This document shows positions 1-10,639 of a stretch of DNA of 64,000 nt, piece after piece. The stretch comes from Sclerodactyla briareus. Taxonomy: Eukaryota; Echinodermata; Holothuroidea; Dendrochirotida; Sclerodactylidae. The stretch is taken from assembly GCA_026419785.1 (NCBI GenBank), contig JAODTK010005790.1:82303-146302 (forward strand). Direction: 5' to 3'. Each line of letters begins with the position of its first letter. Positions within the stretch are counted from its first letter, which is position 1. The translations under genes and the position numbers were made by a program. The notes beneath the pieces are model-generated. The model ran no database searches. It had not been told where the DNA came from and saw only the letters and a program-made list of their open reading frames with translations.

Positions 1-1340
1 ATCTCCCACTGTTCGGTAACGGCAAAAAAGCTCCATCGCCGCCCCTTTGAATGAAAACGGGTGACCTCCCACTGGGTCCCCAATTCGTGATGACTGGCGA
101 AAAAAAGAGCGGCAAGATCCTCTAAAACGACGTCCGTTGACTGTCACGTCTTCGGTGTTCTCAATCCAGTGGGTCCATAAACCGTGGGAGGTGCTGCTGT
201 GTGAAGTGCTTTTTCGGGTAGCATGTTCATCGCTGGCCATCAAAGGGAGGATGGAACACTACGTTCGCCGCCTCTTCCTTTTTCCTCCTGCGGGACATCA
301 CTGGGTCGCTTAGGGACGTCCGGCCCTCTACTGAAATCTTCCAGCTTGTTCTGGGAAACCACCACCTCCCGGCTTGTTGCCGTTGACTGCGTCCGCGGTA
401 TAGCTGGTGATTTGCCTCCACGTTTGTGTCATGATATACTCGTGGTCCGGCCGGGATACCCTCTGGCTTCAATTCGGCAGTCAGGGGCCTGCTCTTTGTT
501 GACGCCGGTGGTCACCCAAAGGGTCGCTGGGTGGGTCCCTCTTTTTCAGGGGAACGCTGCCTATGCTCGCTGCTGGTGGTGCTACCCTCCCCCGCAACGG
601 CTTCTGGGGGATGTGGAAGGCCTTGTCTCCAGCCCTCTTGATCCCTGTGGGGTACCAGGTTCGAAAGATCGAACTGCAAACGACCCATCGCTCGTTTTTT
701 CCTTCTCCTGGCAACCCACACGTTCCTCCTATACCATGAGGGGTCCCCAGCATTCTCTTATCTCATTGTCCCGCCTCTCTAGCGAGCCAACGCAGCCACG
801 ACCGGTTCTTCAGCCTCCTGGCCTGGACGATATGTTCCGCCAAGACTCCTCGTGTTTGGTCCTCTGGTAGGCGGGCTTGTATGATTAGTTTGACGAGCTC
901 CTTAGGATCCAATCTGGCCGCCGTGTACTTCAGGTCTTCCAGGTTGTCTCTGGCACGTCAGCCGTCGGCCCTCTGTTACGTCATCTTCAATCTGAGGAGG
1001 ACAAAAGAAACTCGTGTTACTTGTTGTTACAGAGGTCGACCCCACACCCATGGCACCTAAAAACGATTATAGGACAATGCCACCGAGGGTGATATATTGA
1101 TGCAAGATCCATGGATTGTACGACGAGAACATAAGATCTGCCGGCATGGGTATCCTCCATCCTAGCATCATCATATTCGCTGTCTGACCGGTGCTCCGGT
1201 TGATTGTTGCTCAGATCGCACCCGCTACTGCGGAATGAATATGTCCCAATCGGTCTGCTTCTTTCCCGATGAAATATCTCACGGCATCCATCATGTGCGA
1301 ATTGTATCTCTCTACTTGCCCGTTTGATGCTGGTATTGGG
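1..1340 (-). repeat. Copy A of duplicated retroelement 3' segment
   Basis: This stretch is colinear with 2,854-3,893. Both begin with ATCTCCCACTGT and share long near-identical blocks, for example CACTACGTTCGCCGCCTCTT and GGTGCTGCGTGTGAAGTG-like text, and both end at the integrase motif encoded around CTTGCCCGTTTGATG. Copy A is about 300 bp longer because copy B lost part of the integrase core. The region left of the integrase core has no recognised domain; an integrase C-terminal region is the positional expectation but is not demonstrated. Confidence 0.75.
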
Positions 1341-1400
1341 TATTGAATTCGGGCGGAATGCTTGCACAGCGTACGGGAACCATCGTACGTGCACAACGGT
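1100..1400 (-). pseudogene. Ty3/gypsy integrase core fragment (copy A)
   Basis: The minus strand encodes the motif ASNGQVERYN at about 1,310-1,340, the hallmark around the catalytic glutamate of Ty3/gypsy DDE integrases. A second motif, TGQTANMMMLG, follows in a shifted frame at about 1,150-1,190, where these integrases carry a conserved T-x-x-x-P/A-x-x-LMLG segment. An in-frame TGA and a frameshift separate the two, so the fragment is dead. The upstream two catalytic aspartates are absent; the sequence to the right (1,358-1,620) is a different segment shared with 14,341-14,585. Confidence 0.75.
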
Positions 1401-1620
1401 ATCCGGCTGGTCGGTAAGCAGGTAACTTGGCGATTCCTCGAACGGTGCTCTCTCTTGGTGGTAAACTACAGACTAACGGATCACACTCGCAGGGTAGACT
1501 TCGGGGTTGCCAGCGCTAGCACTTTTGGGGTTGCTGATTCAAGCCATGTCCCCACTCGGCGGAAACAAGTCTCGCTGCGATCTGGGGTGCCAGAAGTGCC
1601 AATTTGCCCTCACACTACAC
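1358..1620. repeat. Segment shared with 14,341-14,585
   Basis: The segment starts at ATGCTTGCACAGCGTACGGG and ends near CAATTTGCCCTCACACTACA. It matches 14,341-14,585 almost base for base except for one roughly 25-bp insertion here (ACTACAGACTAACGGATCAC and following bases). The match stops abruptly at both ends, so this is a discrete mobile or duplicated piece. No protein domain was recognised in it. Confidence 0.7.
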
Positions 1621-1814
1621 TCCTCCCTGTTTTATTGAGACCTGTCTGCATCAGGACGGAAACACCCATAATGGTCCCTCAACCTCAACGCCTGCCCAGC
1701 AAGGTACTGCCAACTTACCAGCCAACTTACCAAGGTACTGCACAACTTACCAGCGGCTGGCTTGATGAGGAGGAGGACATTACTGTGCCATTCATTACTG
1801 TGAGGAGGACATTA

Positions 1815-2600
1815 CTGTGCCGTTCTCCTGTCGAAGAGTCCCAGGGCGTTCTTGGTGATCAGATGGGCAACCTCTGCGTTAGTGATGGCCCCTAGGATTT
1901 CGGCTACTCTGGCGGCTGTGTGATGGATCAGGTTGGGGGCGCTGACTTCCACAGTCCTGCACACCGGGAATAAGGGGCGTCTGTTTCGAGCAGGAGACGA
2001 TGCCATGGTACTGCCCATAGTGCTTCTTTTTGGCCCTCCGAGAAAAGGAAAACTTGTCAAGAAAAACTAAAGTAGACGTTAGGAAAGTCGGCGGCCCAGA
2101 GGTTGACGGCGTTGGCTGGACCGGAAAAGTTATATTTTTGTGTCCCTCTGTAGTCCCACCCGGTACTTCAAGAAGCTGCAAACATGGCGTTGACGTGGAG
2201 ACCTGTAACTGCCCTTCTTTGGGGCTGAGTTGAGGACCAATACCTTGCTGGGCTTCAGGTATGGCAATCGGCCATGCAGTTGCTTCTTCCTGGCTGTGCC
2301 ACATCTCGTCCCCCATCCTCGAGTAGTCCAGGCCTACTTCTCCCAGGCCCGATACGCCCGTCAGTAAAAGGGCTTCTCGCAACTGGAGCATCTGGCTTGG
2401 CGACAGCAGTTTCTTTGGGTGCGCTCCAACCACCACTCTGAAGTTCCTGCGGGTCAGGTCGTCAACTTTGCCTGGTAGGGGTATTCCCAGGGTCGCAGTA
2501 GTTGGCCACTCCTCCGACCACTTTGACTGGGGGTTCCTGGTTAGTCTCACCCCACTCACGCTTTCATGAGGTCTTGTACTGTGGCCTTTCGGATCCAGCT
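1815..2600 (-). pseudogene. TatD-family metal-dependent hydrolase, frameshifted
   Basis: Several conserved TatD blocks occur in the right order on the minus strand: a VVGGVANYCDP block (about 2,480-2,525), VVVGAHPK (about 2,430-2,455), GLGEVGLDYS with the metal-binding glutamate (about 2,318-2,348), a KPSKVLVLN strand (about 2,230-2,260), FSGPANAVNLWAADFPNVYF (about 2,070-2,130), LLLETDAPY with the C-terminal metal-binding aspartate (about 1,972-1,999) and the terminal helix NLIHHTAARVAEILG followed by ITKNALGLF (about 1,830-1,935). TatD enzymes are Mg-dependent DNases of the amidohydrolase fold. The blocks lie in at least three frames, and one frame alone stays open for about 790 bp (2,673-1,879). 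The N-terminal HxH motif was not found. It sits between two copies of a gypsy integrase segment on the same strand. Confidence 0.75.
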
Positions 2601-2853
2601 TCAGCTTGGCCTCTGTAGCTGTCGAGTGGAGGACTGTCACAGAGTCTCTGTGCCGGAGATCGTCAGTTGTCACACATTCCGTTTAATTTCGCAGCTTCGC
2701 TGCAGATTAGGACCTGACGTACCGCACGTCCTATCTCGCGACCCTCCAACGTCCGTCCTGAGAGTCCCCTTCGCTCCCACGAAGCATATGGAACAGGCAC
2801 TCCATGTAGTAGGGCTGCTGGGAGTTCACTGGACTCAAGTTAAACATCCTGGA

Positions 2854-3893
2854 ATCTCCCACTGTCGGTACCGGCAAACAGCTTCCATCGCCGCCGCTTG
2901 AAAACGTGTAACGTCCCACTGGGTCCCCAAGTGTGATGACTGGCGAAAGAGCGGGCAGATCTCTTCTGTGGTTCTCACACTCCTGTCCATAAACGTGGGA
3001 GGTGCTGCGTGTGAAGTGCTTTTCGGGTAGCATGTTATCAGCTGGCACCAAGGGATGGAACACTACGTTCGCCGCCTCTTCCTTTTTCCTCTCGCTGACA
3101 ATCCACTGGTCGCCTTTAGGGACGTCCGCCCTCTACTTGCGTCCCCTGCTTGTGTCCTGTGGGACCACCACCTCCAGGCCTGTTGACGTCGACTGCGTCT
3201 CGCTCGGAAAGCTTTGGCTCCCCTTCGTGTCATGATAGACTCGTGGTCCGGCCGGTATATCCTCTGCTTCAAGTCGACAGTCAGGTGCCTGGGGGATCGG
3301 CTCTTTGTTGGACGCGGTGGTCACCCAAAGGTCTGCTGGGTGCGGTCCCTCTTTTTCAGGAATCTGCCTATGCCTCCTGCTGGTGGTGCTACCTTCCCGG
3401 CACGGCTTCTGGAGGATGTGAAGCCTTGTCTCAGCTCTCTGAATCCTGCTGGGGTACCAGTTCGAAAGATCGAAGTGCACGACCCTTGGCTGGGGTTTTT
3501 CCTCTTCATCGTCGGCAAACCCAACGTTCCTCCTACTCCACGAGGGGTCCGGCGTGCTTTATGATTCGTTTGAGAGCTTCCTTAGGATCAAGCTGGCCAC
3601 TGTGTACTTCAGATCTTCCAGGGTGTCTCTGGCATGTCGGCCGTCGGCCCTCTGTTACGTCATCTCCAATCTGGGGAGGACAAGAGGACCTTGTGTTACT
3701 TCTTGTTACAGAGGTCGACCCCACACCCATGGCCCTAAAACATCTATCTACAATGGCTCCGAGGGGTTATATTGATGCAAGATGCATGGATTGCACGACA
3801 AGATCTAAATCTCCGGCATGTTATCCTCCTGGGCATCCATCAAGGGTGCGATTGTATCTCTCTACTTGCCCGTTTGATGGTGGCCGGTATGGT
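2854..3893 (-). repeat. Copy B of duplicated retroelement 3' segment
   Basis: Colinear with 1-1,340 but shorter by several deletions, including much of the integrase core. It is continuous on its right side with the integrase zinc-binding region at about 4,120-4,420, so copy B is the one in the expected position relative to the pol gene. Confidence 0.75.
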
Positions 3894-4420
3894 GTGGTAC
3901 TGCTTGTGGAATGCGCAGTGTGCGCACGGGCGGCGAAAAGCGTCATTTTTTTTTTCTCCAAAATTTGTCCTTGGTCGGAGACAAACAGAGAGCACCCCAA
4001 AACTAGAGAAAAAGCTAAGACACGGCGGCTCTGTCTTGATTTCCGTGCAGTCTAGGAGGGTAGGGGAAGATCTCTAGGTCCATTTGTGAATGATCCACTA
4101 TCAGGACAGGGTGCTTGGTTTCTGCGGTTCTTGTAAGTGGCCCAGGAAGTCAAATGAATGCACCTTTTCCATCGGGACGCTGCGTGGTGCTGCACATCTG
4201 GAACTTAGCATGGCGGTTTGGCTTCTAATCCTCTTGCACGTTTCATAACTGGCCACGTAGTTTCTGACCTCCCGACTAAGGCCATACGAACTCTCCTTCA
4301 TCCGGACAGGGTCCTGGCTACTCCCTGGTGGCCTGCTGATGGGACATTGTGGTTGGCGTGCAAGGCTACTTCCATTACTTCCAATGGGTCGGCCCCAGTC
4401 GTTGCTGGTCACTCTCCTTA
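3750..4420 (-). pseudogene. Ty3/gypsy integrase: zinc-binding region and truncated core (copy B)
   Basis: On the minus strand a segment containing YGLSREVRNYVAS and TCKRIRSQ (about 4,215-4,290) resembles the HHCC zinc-binding domain that opens Ty3/gypsy integrases; the second cysteine of the CxxC pair is visible in CKRIR. Further left, SNGQVERYNRTLMDA (about 3,845-3,885) marks the end of the catalytic core. The core then jumps directly to a short remnant, so most of the C-terminal core is deleted. Frames change more than once. Confidence 0.75.
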
Positions 4421-4689
4421 TGTTTGCAACCGCATGCCCTCACTATGTCTGAGTTGCTCCCTGTTGATCCAATCTATTTGGTGGCTGGACTGGAAGCAAC
4501 AGTTCCGCCTCTGTCGGTTCGGCCTTGTTTCCAGCGCCCAGGTCCCGGAATGATCTTTCAAATCTGGGTTCCTCCTCCTGCTTGGCTTTGACCTCTTGCG
4601 TTGAGTAGCCCCCAGACATAGCCCTGTGGTGACTCGCTTTTGTTGTCAATAACCCCTCTCCCCCGTCCTCATTAGGGTGTTCAACAGTT

Positions 4690-5060
4690 CTCACACTGCA
4701 CAGACTTCCAGAGTAGTGTCCCCACCTCCTGAGTACTGACCTGCTGTACCCGATATTGTGTTCTCCCGGGCTCCCAGCTTCGCCATTCCCCCTCCAGGGG
4801 GATACGCGTGTTCGTCACCTGCTCCAATGGTCGAGATGGTACAACGTTGTCCACATCCTCCACGAAGGGGCCCACTGCGAGTGGGCCCGCTGGCATACTT
4901 GCATCCCCGACACGGAGGTCCTGTAGGGGTACTCCATGGCGGTAGTGGCTCATGTCTTGGGAGATCGTTCTTCGACAGCGCATCGGCATTCGCATGGTCC
5001 CTCCCGCGATGGTACGTGACAACATCCTGTACTGGCTGAGCTCTTCGCAATACCAACGTG
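4690..5060 (-). pseudogene. RNase H C-terminal region of Ty3/gypsy pol
   Basis: The motif YHRGRDHANADALSK (about 4,970-5,015) matches the end of the Ty3/gypsy RNase H domain (typically H-x-PG-x-x-N-x-x-ADALSR). Acidic and proline-rich text follows, as in the linker between RNase H and integrase. The frame is open for only about 120 codons and is not continuous with the reverse transcriptase. Confidence 0.7.
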
Positions 5061-5554
5061 CCAGCTGACCTTGAGGTAGCCTAAATTGAAGCAGTCAACG
5101 TCAAGCTACTGTGTCCGGTCCTGAATCTCGATTCCAGCAGATAGTGGCTGGCGAAAGTGGGGGGTTTACCTCACAATGGCCGGGCCCTTTCGGGTAGTCC
5201 ATACCAGCGCTGCTTGGGGTCCATGTGACGCTCGTATAAGACATGACTTTCTCTCTCCCACCCTGGAGTTGGATAAGCTCACCCCCCTATGGAGTCATTG
5301 GAAGCGTCTACTAGGATGATGTGTCCACCGCGTTCCGCAACGAAAGTACGGCGGCGGGTTACCTTCTCTTAATTCATCCACGCCCACTGCTAGCCCTCCA
5401 CCCCGGCAAAAGGTTTCTTGCCCGTCACCGCATACAGTGGTACTGCCGACTTAGCGAATTCCTGGATGAATGCCCGGTGGTAATTCCGCCAGGCCCAGGA
5501 ACCTCTCAACATCCTTTGTGTTCTTGGTGGAGCTATCCACGGAACGGTCGTACG

Positions 5555-6265
5555 TCAACTGTGGGTGACATCGCCACGGGCGTCCCCTCCTACTATTCGC
5601 TCTGAGAACTCTCCTTTCTTCTGAAAGAAGACAACTTCCTCGGTTTCAGCTTTAGCTTGTATTGACAAACCTGGCCAAAAAAGTACATCAGTGATGTTCC
5701 GCATGTGGTCCTTGAAGTCCTTCCCCAGGATTATGATGTCATCGAGGGACCGGCATGGGCGGGTTTTCCAGTTGAGGCCTTGGAGGACCAGGTTGACAAC
5801 CCTCAAGAATGTAGCCTGCAAGTTGCAGAGGCCAAAGGGGAGTCTCACGAACTCGTAAAGCCTTCTTTTGGTCACCTTCGTTCTGCTTCATCTGCCATAA
5901 AAGCCCCATAGCGCGTCTAATTTGGAAAACCAAAGACTCCCCTGGAGATGGTCCACACAGTCCTATACTAAGGGTAGTGGGAATACGTCTTTGACTGTAA
6001 TGTTGTTGAGCTTCCGGAAGTCCATGCAGAACCTGACGCTTTAGTTCCCCTTGCGGACCAGGACCGTAGCTAACGACCACTCGATATGGAAGGCCATTAC
6101 CCCTGCCTCTAACATGCCGTTTATCTCTTTCTCCTCTTCGCCGGCGAATTGCAAGGGTGTCCTCCTTATTTGTTGTTTGATCGGCTTATGACTACCGGTA
6201 CCCACTCGGTGCTCGATGGGTTCGAAGGTCTGTACCAATGTCGAAGGCATGAGAGGCAAAGACAA
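5555..6265 (-). pseudogene. Ty3/gypsy reverse transcriptase, broken
   Basis: Reading leftwards on the minus strand, PIKQQIRRTPLQF and EEEKEINGMLEAGV (about 6,130-6,190) mark the N-terminal edge. SEWSLATVLVRKGN-like text follows at about 6,055, then a MDFRKLNNITVKDVFPL block at about 5,980-6,030 and YEFVRLPFGLCN (about 5,815-5,850). The catalytic box survives as SLDDIIILGKDFKDH (about 5,715-5,760), where the usual YLDD has lost its tyrosine. Frameshifts near 6,080 and 5,880 split the domain into three frames. Family membership is secure; the enzyme cannot be made from this copy. Confidence 0.85.
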
Positions 6266-7010
6266 TCCTGGTAGAGTCCACGAGGGTACTCATCAGTTGA
6301 CGTAATTGCTCCCCCTCCAACTCTGTGGCTGACCTCTCCAGCAAGTCCTCCAAATGGGTCTCGAACTCCGCCTTACCTGGCAGTTTAGACTCCCCTACGT
6401 CTGTGCACAGTACGGGGACATCATCAATACACCCTCCCCGGGCTCCCCTTCAGGCGCTGCATTCCGCTCTGTGTGGGTTCCCTCGGCGAGGGTGTTTCTC
6501 AAGTAAGACGTCGGCCCTCGGTCGAAGTTGATCTCGCTGCCCGGTTCAGTAAGGTAGTCTGGCATCCTCCTGTCGAGCCGACATTCAAGTCTACCGACAT
6601 AGGGGGTACCACCTGCCCTCTACATACCGTACCTGGGTTCGTCTTGCGTCTCCTCCTTCCCTTCCCCTTTGCAAAGCCACGGTTCTCTCGAACGTTGAGC
6701 AATGATTCTGCATTCGATTGGCACCCTGTTTCCAGGGGACTTCAAAGCGTGTCCTCCTCAATTGGTGCTACAAAGACATTATTGTTATGCGAGGTGCGAT
6801 CCAACCTTCACCCTGACCGGGCCCACGTCATGTCCCGACATTGTCATGTCCCTACCAGCCCCATCAAATTTAACACTCCGGATGATTGGTGAGCGGGTCT
6901 AATGCTTGAAAACCCGGTCCGAGATTATGGTTTTCTCTGCTGCTGCTGTATCCACACGACATCCAGAATACAATCTTCTTTGTGTACTGTTACATGGTAG
7001 GCAGAGTTCA
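6265..7010 (-). pseudogene. Degraded protease and protease-RT spacer
   Basis: Around 6,900-6,990 on the minus strand a short ILDV...DTAAAEKTIIS stretch looks like a retropepsin active-site loop in which the DTG/DSG triad has become DTA; a frameshift separates the halves. Between it and the reverse transcriptase, acidic text (about 6,300-6,430) fits the variable spacer that precedes RT in this lineage. The assignment rests on position and one weak motif. Confidence 0.4.
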
Positions 7011-7076
7011 CCTGCCTTATTGTGATCACCTCCCCTCTAGGGTCTGGGTTACCGGAAGTATCTTTTCCTTTGTAAA

Positions 7077-7640
7077 CTACTGGACAACTGAGACCGACCC
7101 CCCTGATTCCGAAGACAACACCTCCTTGCTCGTTCTAGGCCAGGTCCGAGTCGGGGTGGCGGCCTTCCCCTCCGACTTTAAATGTTGGTCGAAGGCCTTT
7201 CTTTTACACAGGGCAGTCTCGATGAAGTGACCTTCTGGTCCACATCTAAAGGCACCCTGCTCTTGGGGATAGGGGCCTCCGACTTGGAATCCTGTCCCTC
7301 TTAGCCACAGTTTTCCACAAGCTATCTTACTTGACTTGTCAACTCTCCTTAAGCGGTGTTCCAATGCTGAGAGACGCCTCTCCGTCTTTTTTGATGACGT
7401 TAGGAGATTGTGCTTGAGCTCGTCATACGTTGCGCGAGTCCTTCTTGAGCGACCCTCCTTCCCTCATGTTTCCCCGTGTGTGGTTTTCCATTCTGGGGGT
7501 TGGAAGGGGCCTGGGGACTACCATTTCTGGCGGAGCATTCTTTCCAATGAAGTTTGCTGGGCTTTGGACCCCCCCCCTGTGTCGGTCCATTTCCATCCCC
7601 TTGCTCCAAGACTCCTCCCCAGTAGCCACTCGGTAGACCC
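7077..7640 (-). pseudogene. Gag C-terminal region with degraded zinc knuckle
   Basis: RCGPEGHFIET (about 7,215-7,250) is a nucleocapsid-type zinc knuckle (Cx2Cx4Hx4C) in which the first cysteine is out of frame and the last is displaced. Upstream on the minus strand (about 7,330-7,420) a charged, leucine-rich stretch (KKTERRLSALEHRLRRVDKS) could form a coiled coil, as often precedes the knuckle. The MITE at 7,642-8,695 abuts its right end. Confidence 0.6.
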
Positions 7641-7641
7641 T

Positions 7642-8695
7642 AGGGTAGGCACCGGGATTTTGCGCGATTTTGAACGGCAAAATGTCCCGCTTTCCCTTTT
7701 GCCAAAATGCGCGATAATGCCAGAGAAAGGCAAAATACGCGATCGGTTGTGATTCGGAATTCAAAGTACATTATTTTCACTCAAACACAGGACAAACGCA
7801 TGTTGTCTTGGAGAAGGAAGAATCGCAATAGTGCTAAAAAAAAAAAAAATGGCCAAAATTCAGGAAAAATGTAATTCATTCCTCTAAGTAACGACATACA
7901 ATCTGGAAGTTGCATTCAGAAAACAATCGATTCTTAAAAGATCATTTTTAAGGTCACATTACTTCTGACAATATTGAAAATAACTTGAACTTACTCCGCC
8001 AACTACACGATCACAAATTTTACCAAACGGCGATGCAGCTCATACATACGGCAAATAACATAACGAGGAGCACTCATGGCCCGTGCTTTATCAATCAGGG
8101 ACTGCCGATTGCTAATTTTTAGCGATATGCCGATAAAACAGTTCCAGGTGTAACTACAGTGCTAGACTGCAACAGGGTACACGCAACTTTCAGACATGTC
8201 TCCTTGCATGCAATACACCATTACAGAGAACAATTATAGTCCTCACTACAGCGTCGGTTCACCTGTGATCGTTTTCCCACTCACAAAGCCAGCGGGCCGG
8301 TGACAGTGTGCAGGAATGTTAACGGTGCGTAATTGTAGCACAAAATTATCGGACATGACATCGATCCGTTGATATGGGTCATGCAGTGTGTGTACTGCGC
8401 GGCGAGTCAAGTATGTTATAATGACACGATACTGCCAGGGGCTACCCGGGGAAGGTGAGTAATGAAGCTGCAGCTGACTACCTAGGCCTGCGCTGTGTGA
8501 TTTTAGGTTATTTAGCACCAGCAATTCTTGGTGATTCGGATTATCACTGGGTAGTTTGTTTTTAGGGATTTCTTTAAAATGAAAAAATCTTGGTATTCAC
8601 GAAACACCATAAATGCGCGATGGACTGTTAAATGCGCGACAAAGACTAGAAATGCACAATTTTTGCGCGATCGCACAAATCCCGGTGCCTACCCT
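7642..8695. mobile_element. Non-autonomous DNA transposon (MITE) with terminal inverted repeats
   Basis: The left end reads AGGGTAGGCACCGGGATTTT and the right end is its reverse complement, giving an 18-19 bp near-perfect inverted repeat. Just inside each end are repeated TGCGCGA motifs (left near 7,660, 7,707 and 7,738; right near 8,612, 8,632 and 8,664), a subterminal-repeat arrangement typical of transposase binding sites. The interior of about 1 kb has no recognisable transposase and includes an A13 run at 7,837. No clear target duplication was found. It lies within the disrupted gag part of the retroelement. Confidence 0.75.
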
Positions 8696-8894
8696 CGGGG
8701 CTTGGTCCGCCCGTGGCTTTCCACGTCTTCCTGGCCAAGCGGTACACGCACTGGTACAGTTCTACCATGGCAATAGCTTTTGTCCCAGGACGAGGGTTCT
8801 GCATGCTGCATGTTGACCGGCTTCCTTATCCGCGAAACCTAAGAAATAACTTCATCGTCACGCTACGTTCTATCCAGTCCCGGTTGTCTTGCCT

Positions 8895-9340
8895 GAACTT
8901 TGTTCAAGGAGAGACATAGTGGTCACTTTCTTGGGTGTCTGTCCGTCAGTCCGTCTGTCCGTAGGTGCGGTTGGTTATTCCTGACTCGTGAAAGCCATCA
9001 GCTGGGACTTTTTTGTGGAGGTGAGCGGTGAAGAATGCCGATGTGAATCCACTTTTCGTCCCGAACAAAGACCATACTCCTTTCATTAAATTTGAATATT
9101 TAATGAAAATGGCCGGGAGTTGTGTACACGATACTCCTTGATCGGTAGTGCATTGGTGATGCCGTTCGGAGTATATAACAACTATGACGAGTACACTATA
9201 TGCTAATTAAGTAGTCTATATGATTTGCTTAATTTCTGTGATATTTTTGAAGTTCGTTGGATTTTGACGAAACTCGGTGGAGATGGTTTATCTATAGTCC
9301 CAATGAATTTTACAGTAGGGACGAGGTCACCAAAGGTCAT
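8895..9340 (+). repeat. Dispersed repeat, CTGTCTGTCCG type, copy 1
   Basis: It matches 56,717-57,175 along its length: TGAACTTTGTTCAAGGAGA, a TGTCCGTCAGTCCGTCTGTCCG tract, CGTGAAAGCC, TTTTTGTGGAGGTGA, ACTTTTCGTCCC, CTTGATC and GTGATGC blocks occur in the same order. No ORF of note. The region to its right (9,340-10,120) continues with related 'gaaacttggtggagatgg' text in tandem-like fashion. Confidence 0.75.
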
Positions 9341-10600
9341 TCAATGTACTAATTCGCATTTACCTAGTCTAATTTGCATAATTTATGCAGATTTTAAAGT
9401 TGGTTGAATCGCATGAAACTTGGTGGAGATGGTACACCTTCGATCCTGATAAATTAACAAAAGTACACTTGAGGTTAACTTAAGGTCATTTAATGTGAAT
9501 GATTTGCATTAAAATTATGCAATTGTCGAATTTCGTCAAATGGCAGGAAAAATTGAATGAGTGGCAGTTCGGGTCTCGTAGAGATTGGTATAGTAATTTT
9601 TGGGTTCAGTGGATCAAATCAAACAGCATCGGAAAGACGAGGTCAAAAGGTCAAAGGTCAAGTCTTAAGGAAATATGCTATTTTAGGAGTGACAGGGCAA
9701 AGAAATAACTTTTGGATGGTGATTAGTATCTGTCTGCTCATAGACGAAACAAACTCTTGCTTCGATCTGACACTTGGTCTTCAAGTTACAAAGGCCAAAG
9801 GTTGATTTAATACATTGGCGATAGCATAGGGAGTGTAGATTACATTAATGCTTTTGGGGCTTGGTGCATCGCATTGAGGCAAGCATTTTTCATAAAAAAC
9901 CCGTCATGTCATCAAAGGTTCATTCGAGGTCAAGAAACTGCCAAAGATTAACATTTCGCATATTTCTAGTGACTGAGTGCAATATGGCTGAAATTTTGGG
10001 ACATGCTGAATATGATCAAGGGTAACATTTTTCATAAAAAACCGTAGCTCATCAACAGGTCATTCAAGGTCACTTATGGACCAAGAACTGTCAAATAATA
10101 ACACTTCCTGCAACACCCTCCAGAGACTGTACGCCACCTTTTTAAGAATGGTTAGTCTTGGGGCACCCTCTGCCCAGCAGATGCTAAATGACATAATATC
10201 GATGTTACCAACACAAAATTACCCCTGCTGTAGCTCTGGTGTGTGAGATAGGTGAGGGAGTAACTCCCTTGGAGGGCTGGTATTAAATGGAATCTTGGAA
10301 TCTTATGGGTGACATTGAGGATATACAGATAAACTTAATTAGATAGGACCAGTTTCCACTATGAGCTGTGGACTGGTCTACCTTTAGTCTCGCCAAAATG
10401 TTAACATTGAATCAGGTCACTAGGGGTTATGCAGTGTGTATAAATGCTTGATTCATATGAGCAAATTGTTCAAGTTTTGTTGAATTCCGATGAAATGTAT
10501 TAAGTGTGGTTCACAATTGGTCCTAAGATAAGTGAAGTGAGAAAATGGGTCAACAGAAAGTTGATTATTGTTCAATTTGCATAATTTAGGCAATTCTAGT
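9340..10600 (+). repeat. AGGTCA-rich dispersed repeat tract
   Basis: The tract repeats phrases such as TTTGCATAATTTATGCA, GAAACTTGGTGGAGATGG and AAGGTCATT several times. Around 9,639-9,660 three AGGTCA hexamers sit head to tail with spacings of 2 and 1 bases (DR2 and DR1). It resembles the elements at 28,681-29,270 and 54,640-55,285 in phrase usage. No coding potential was recognised; it separates the two gag blocks of the retroelement. Confidence 0.5.
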
Positions 10601-10639
10601 CACATTTCCACAAAACTTATTGGTAGCCATTGTCAGTAA

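Noticed and set aside
223..870. 215-codon plus-strand frame in the retroelement
   Set aside because: The recognisable pol domains are on the opposite strand; composition explains the open frame and no domain is seen.
1362..1895. 177-codon plus-strand frame
   Set aside because: It lies antisense to integrase, the shared 240-bp segment and the TatD-like sequence, and has no domain.
3150..4055. 301-codon plus-strand frame, the longest in the window
   Set aside because: It is antisense to the integrase segment of copy B; the pol order fixes the coding strand as minus. The frame has no recognisable domain.
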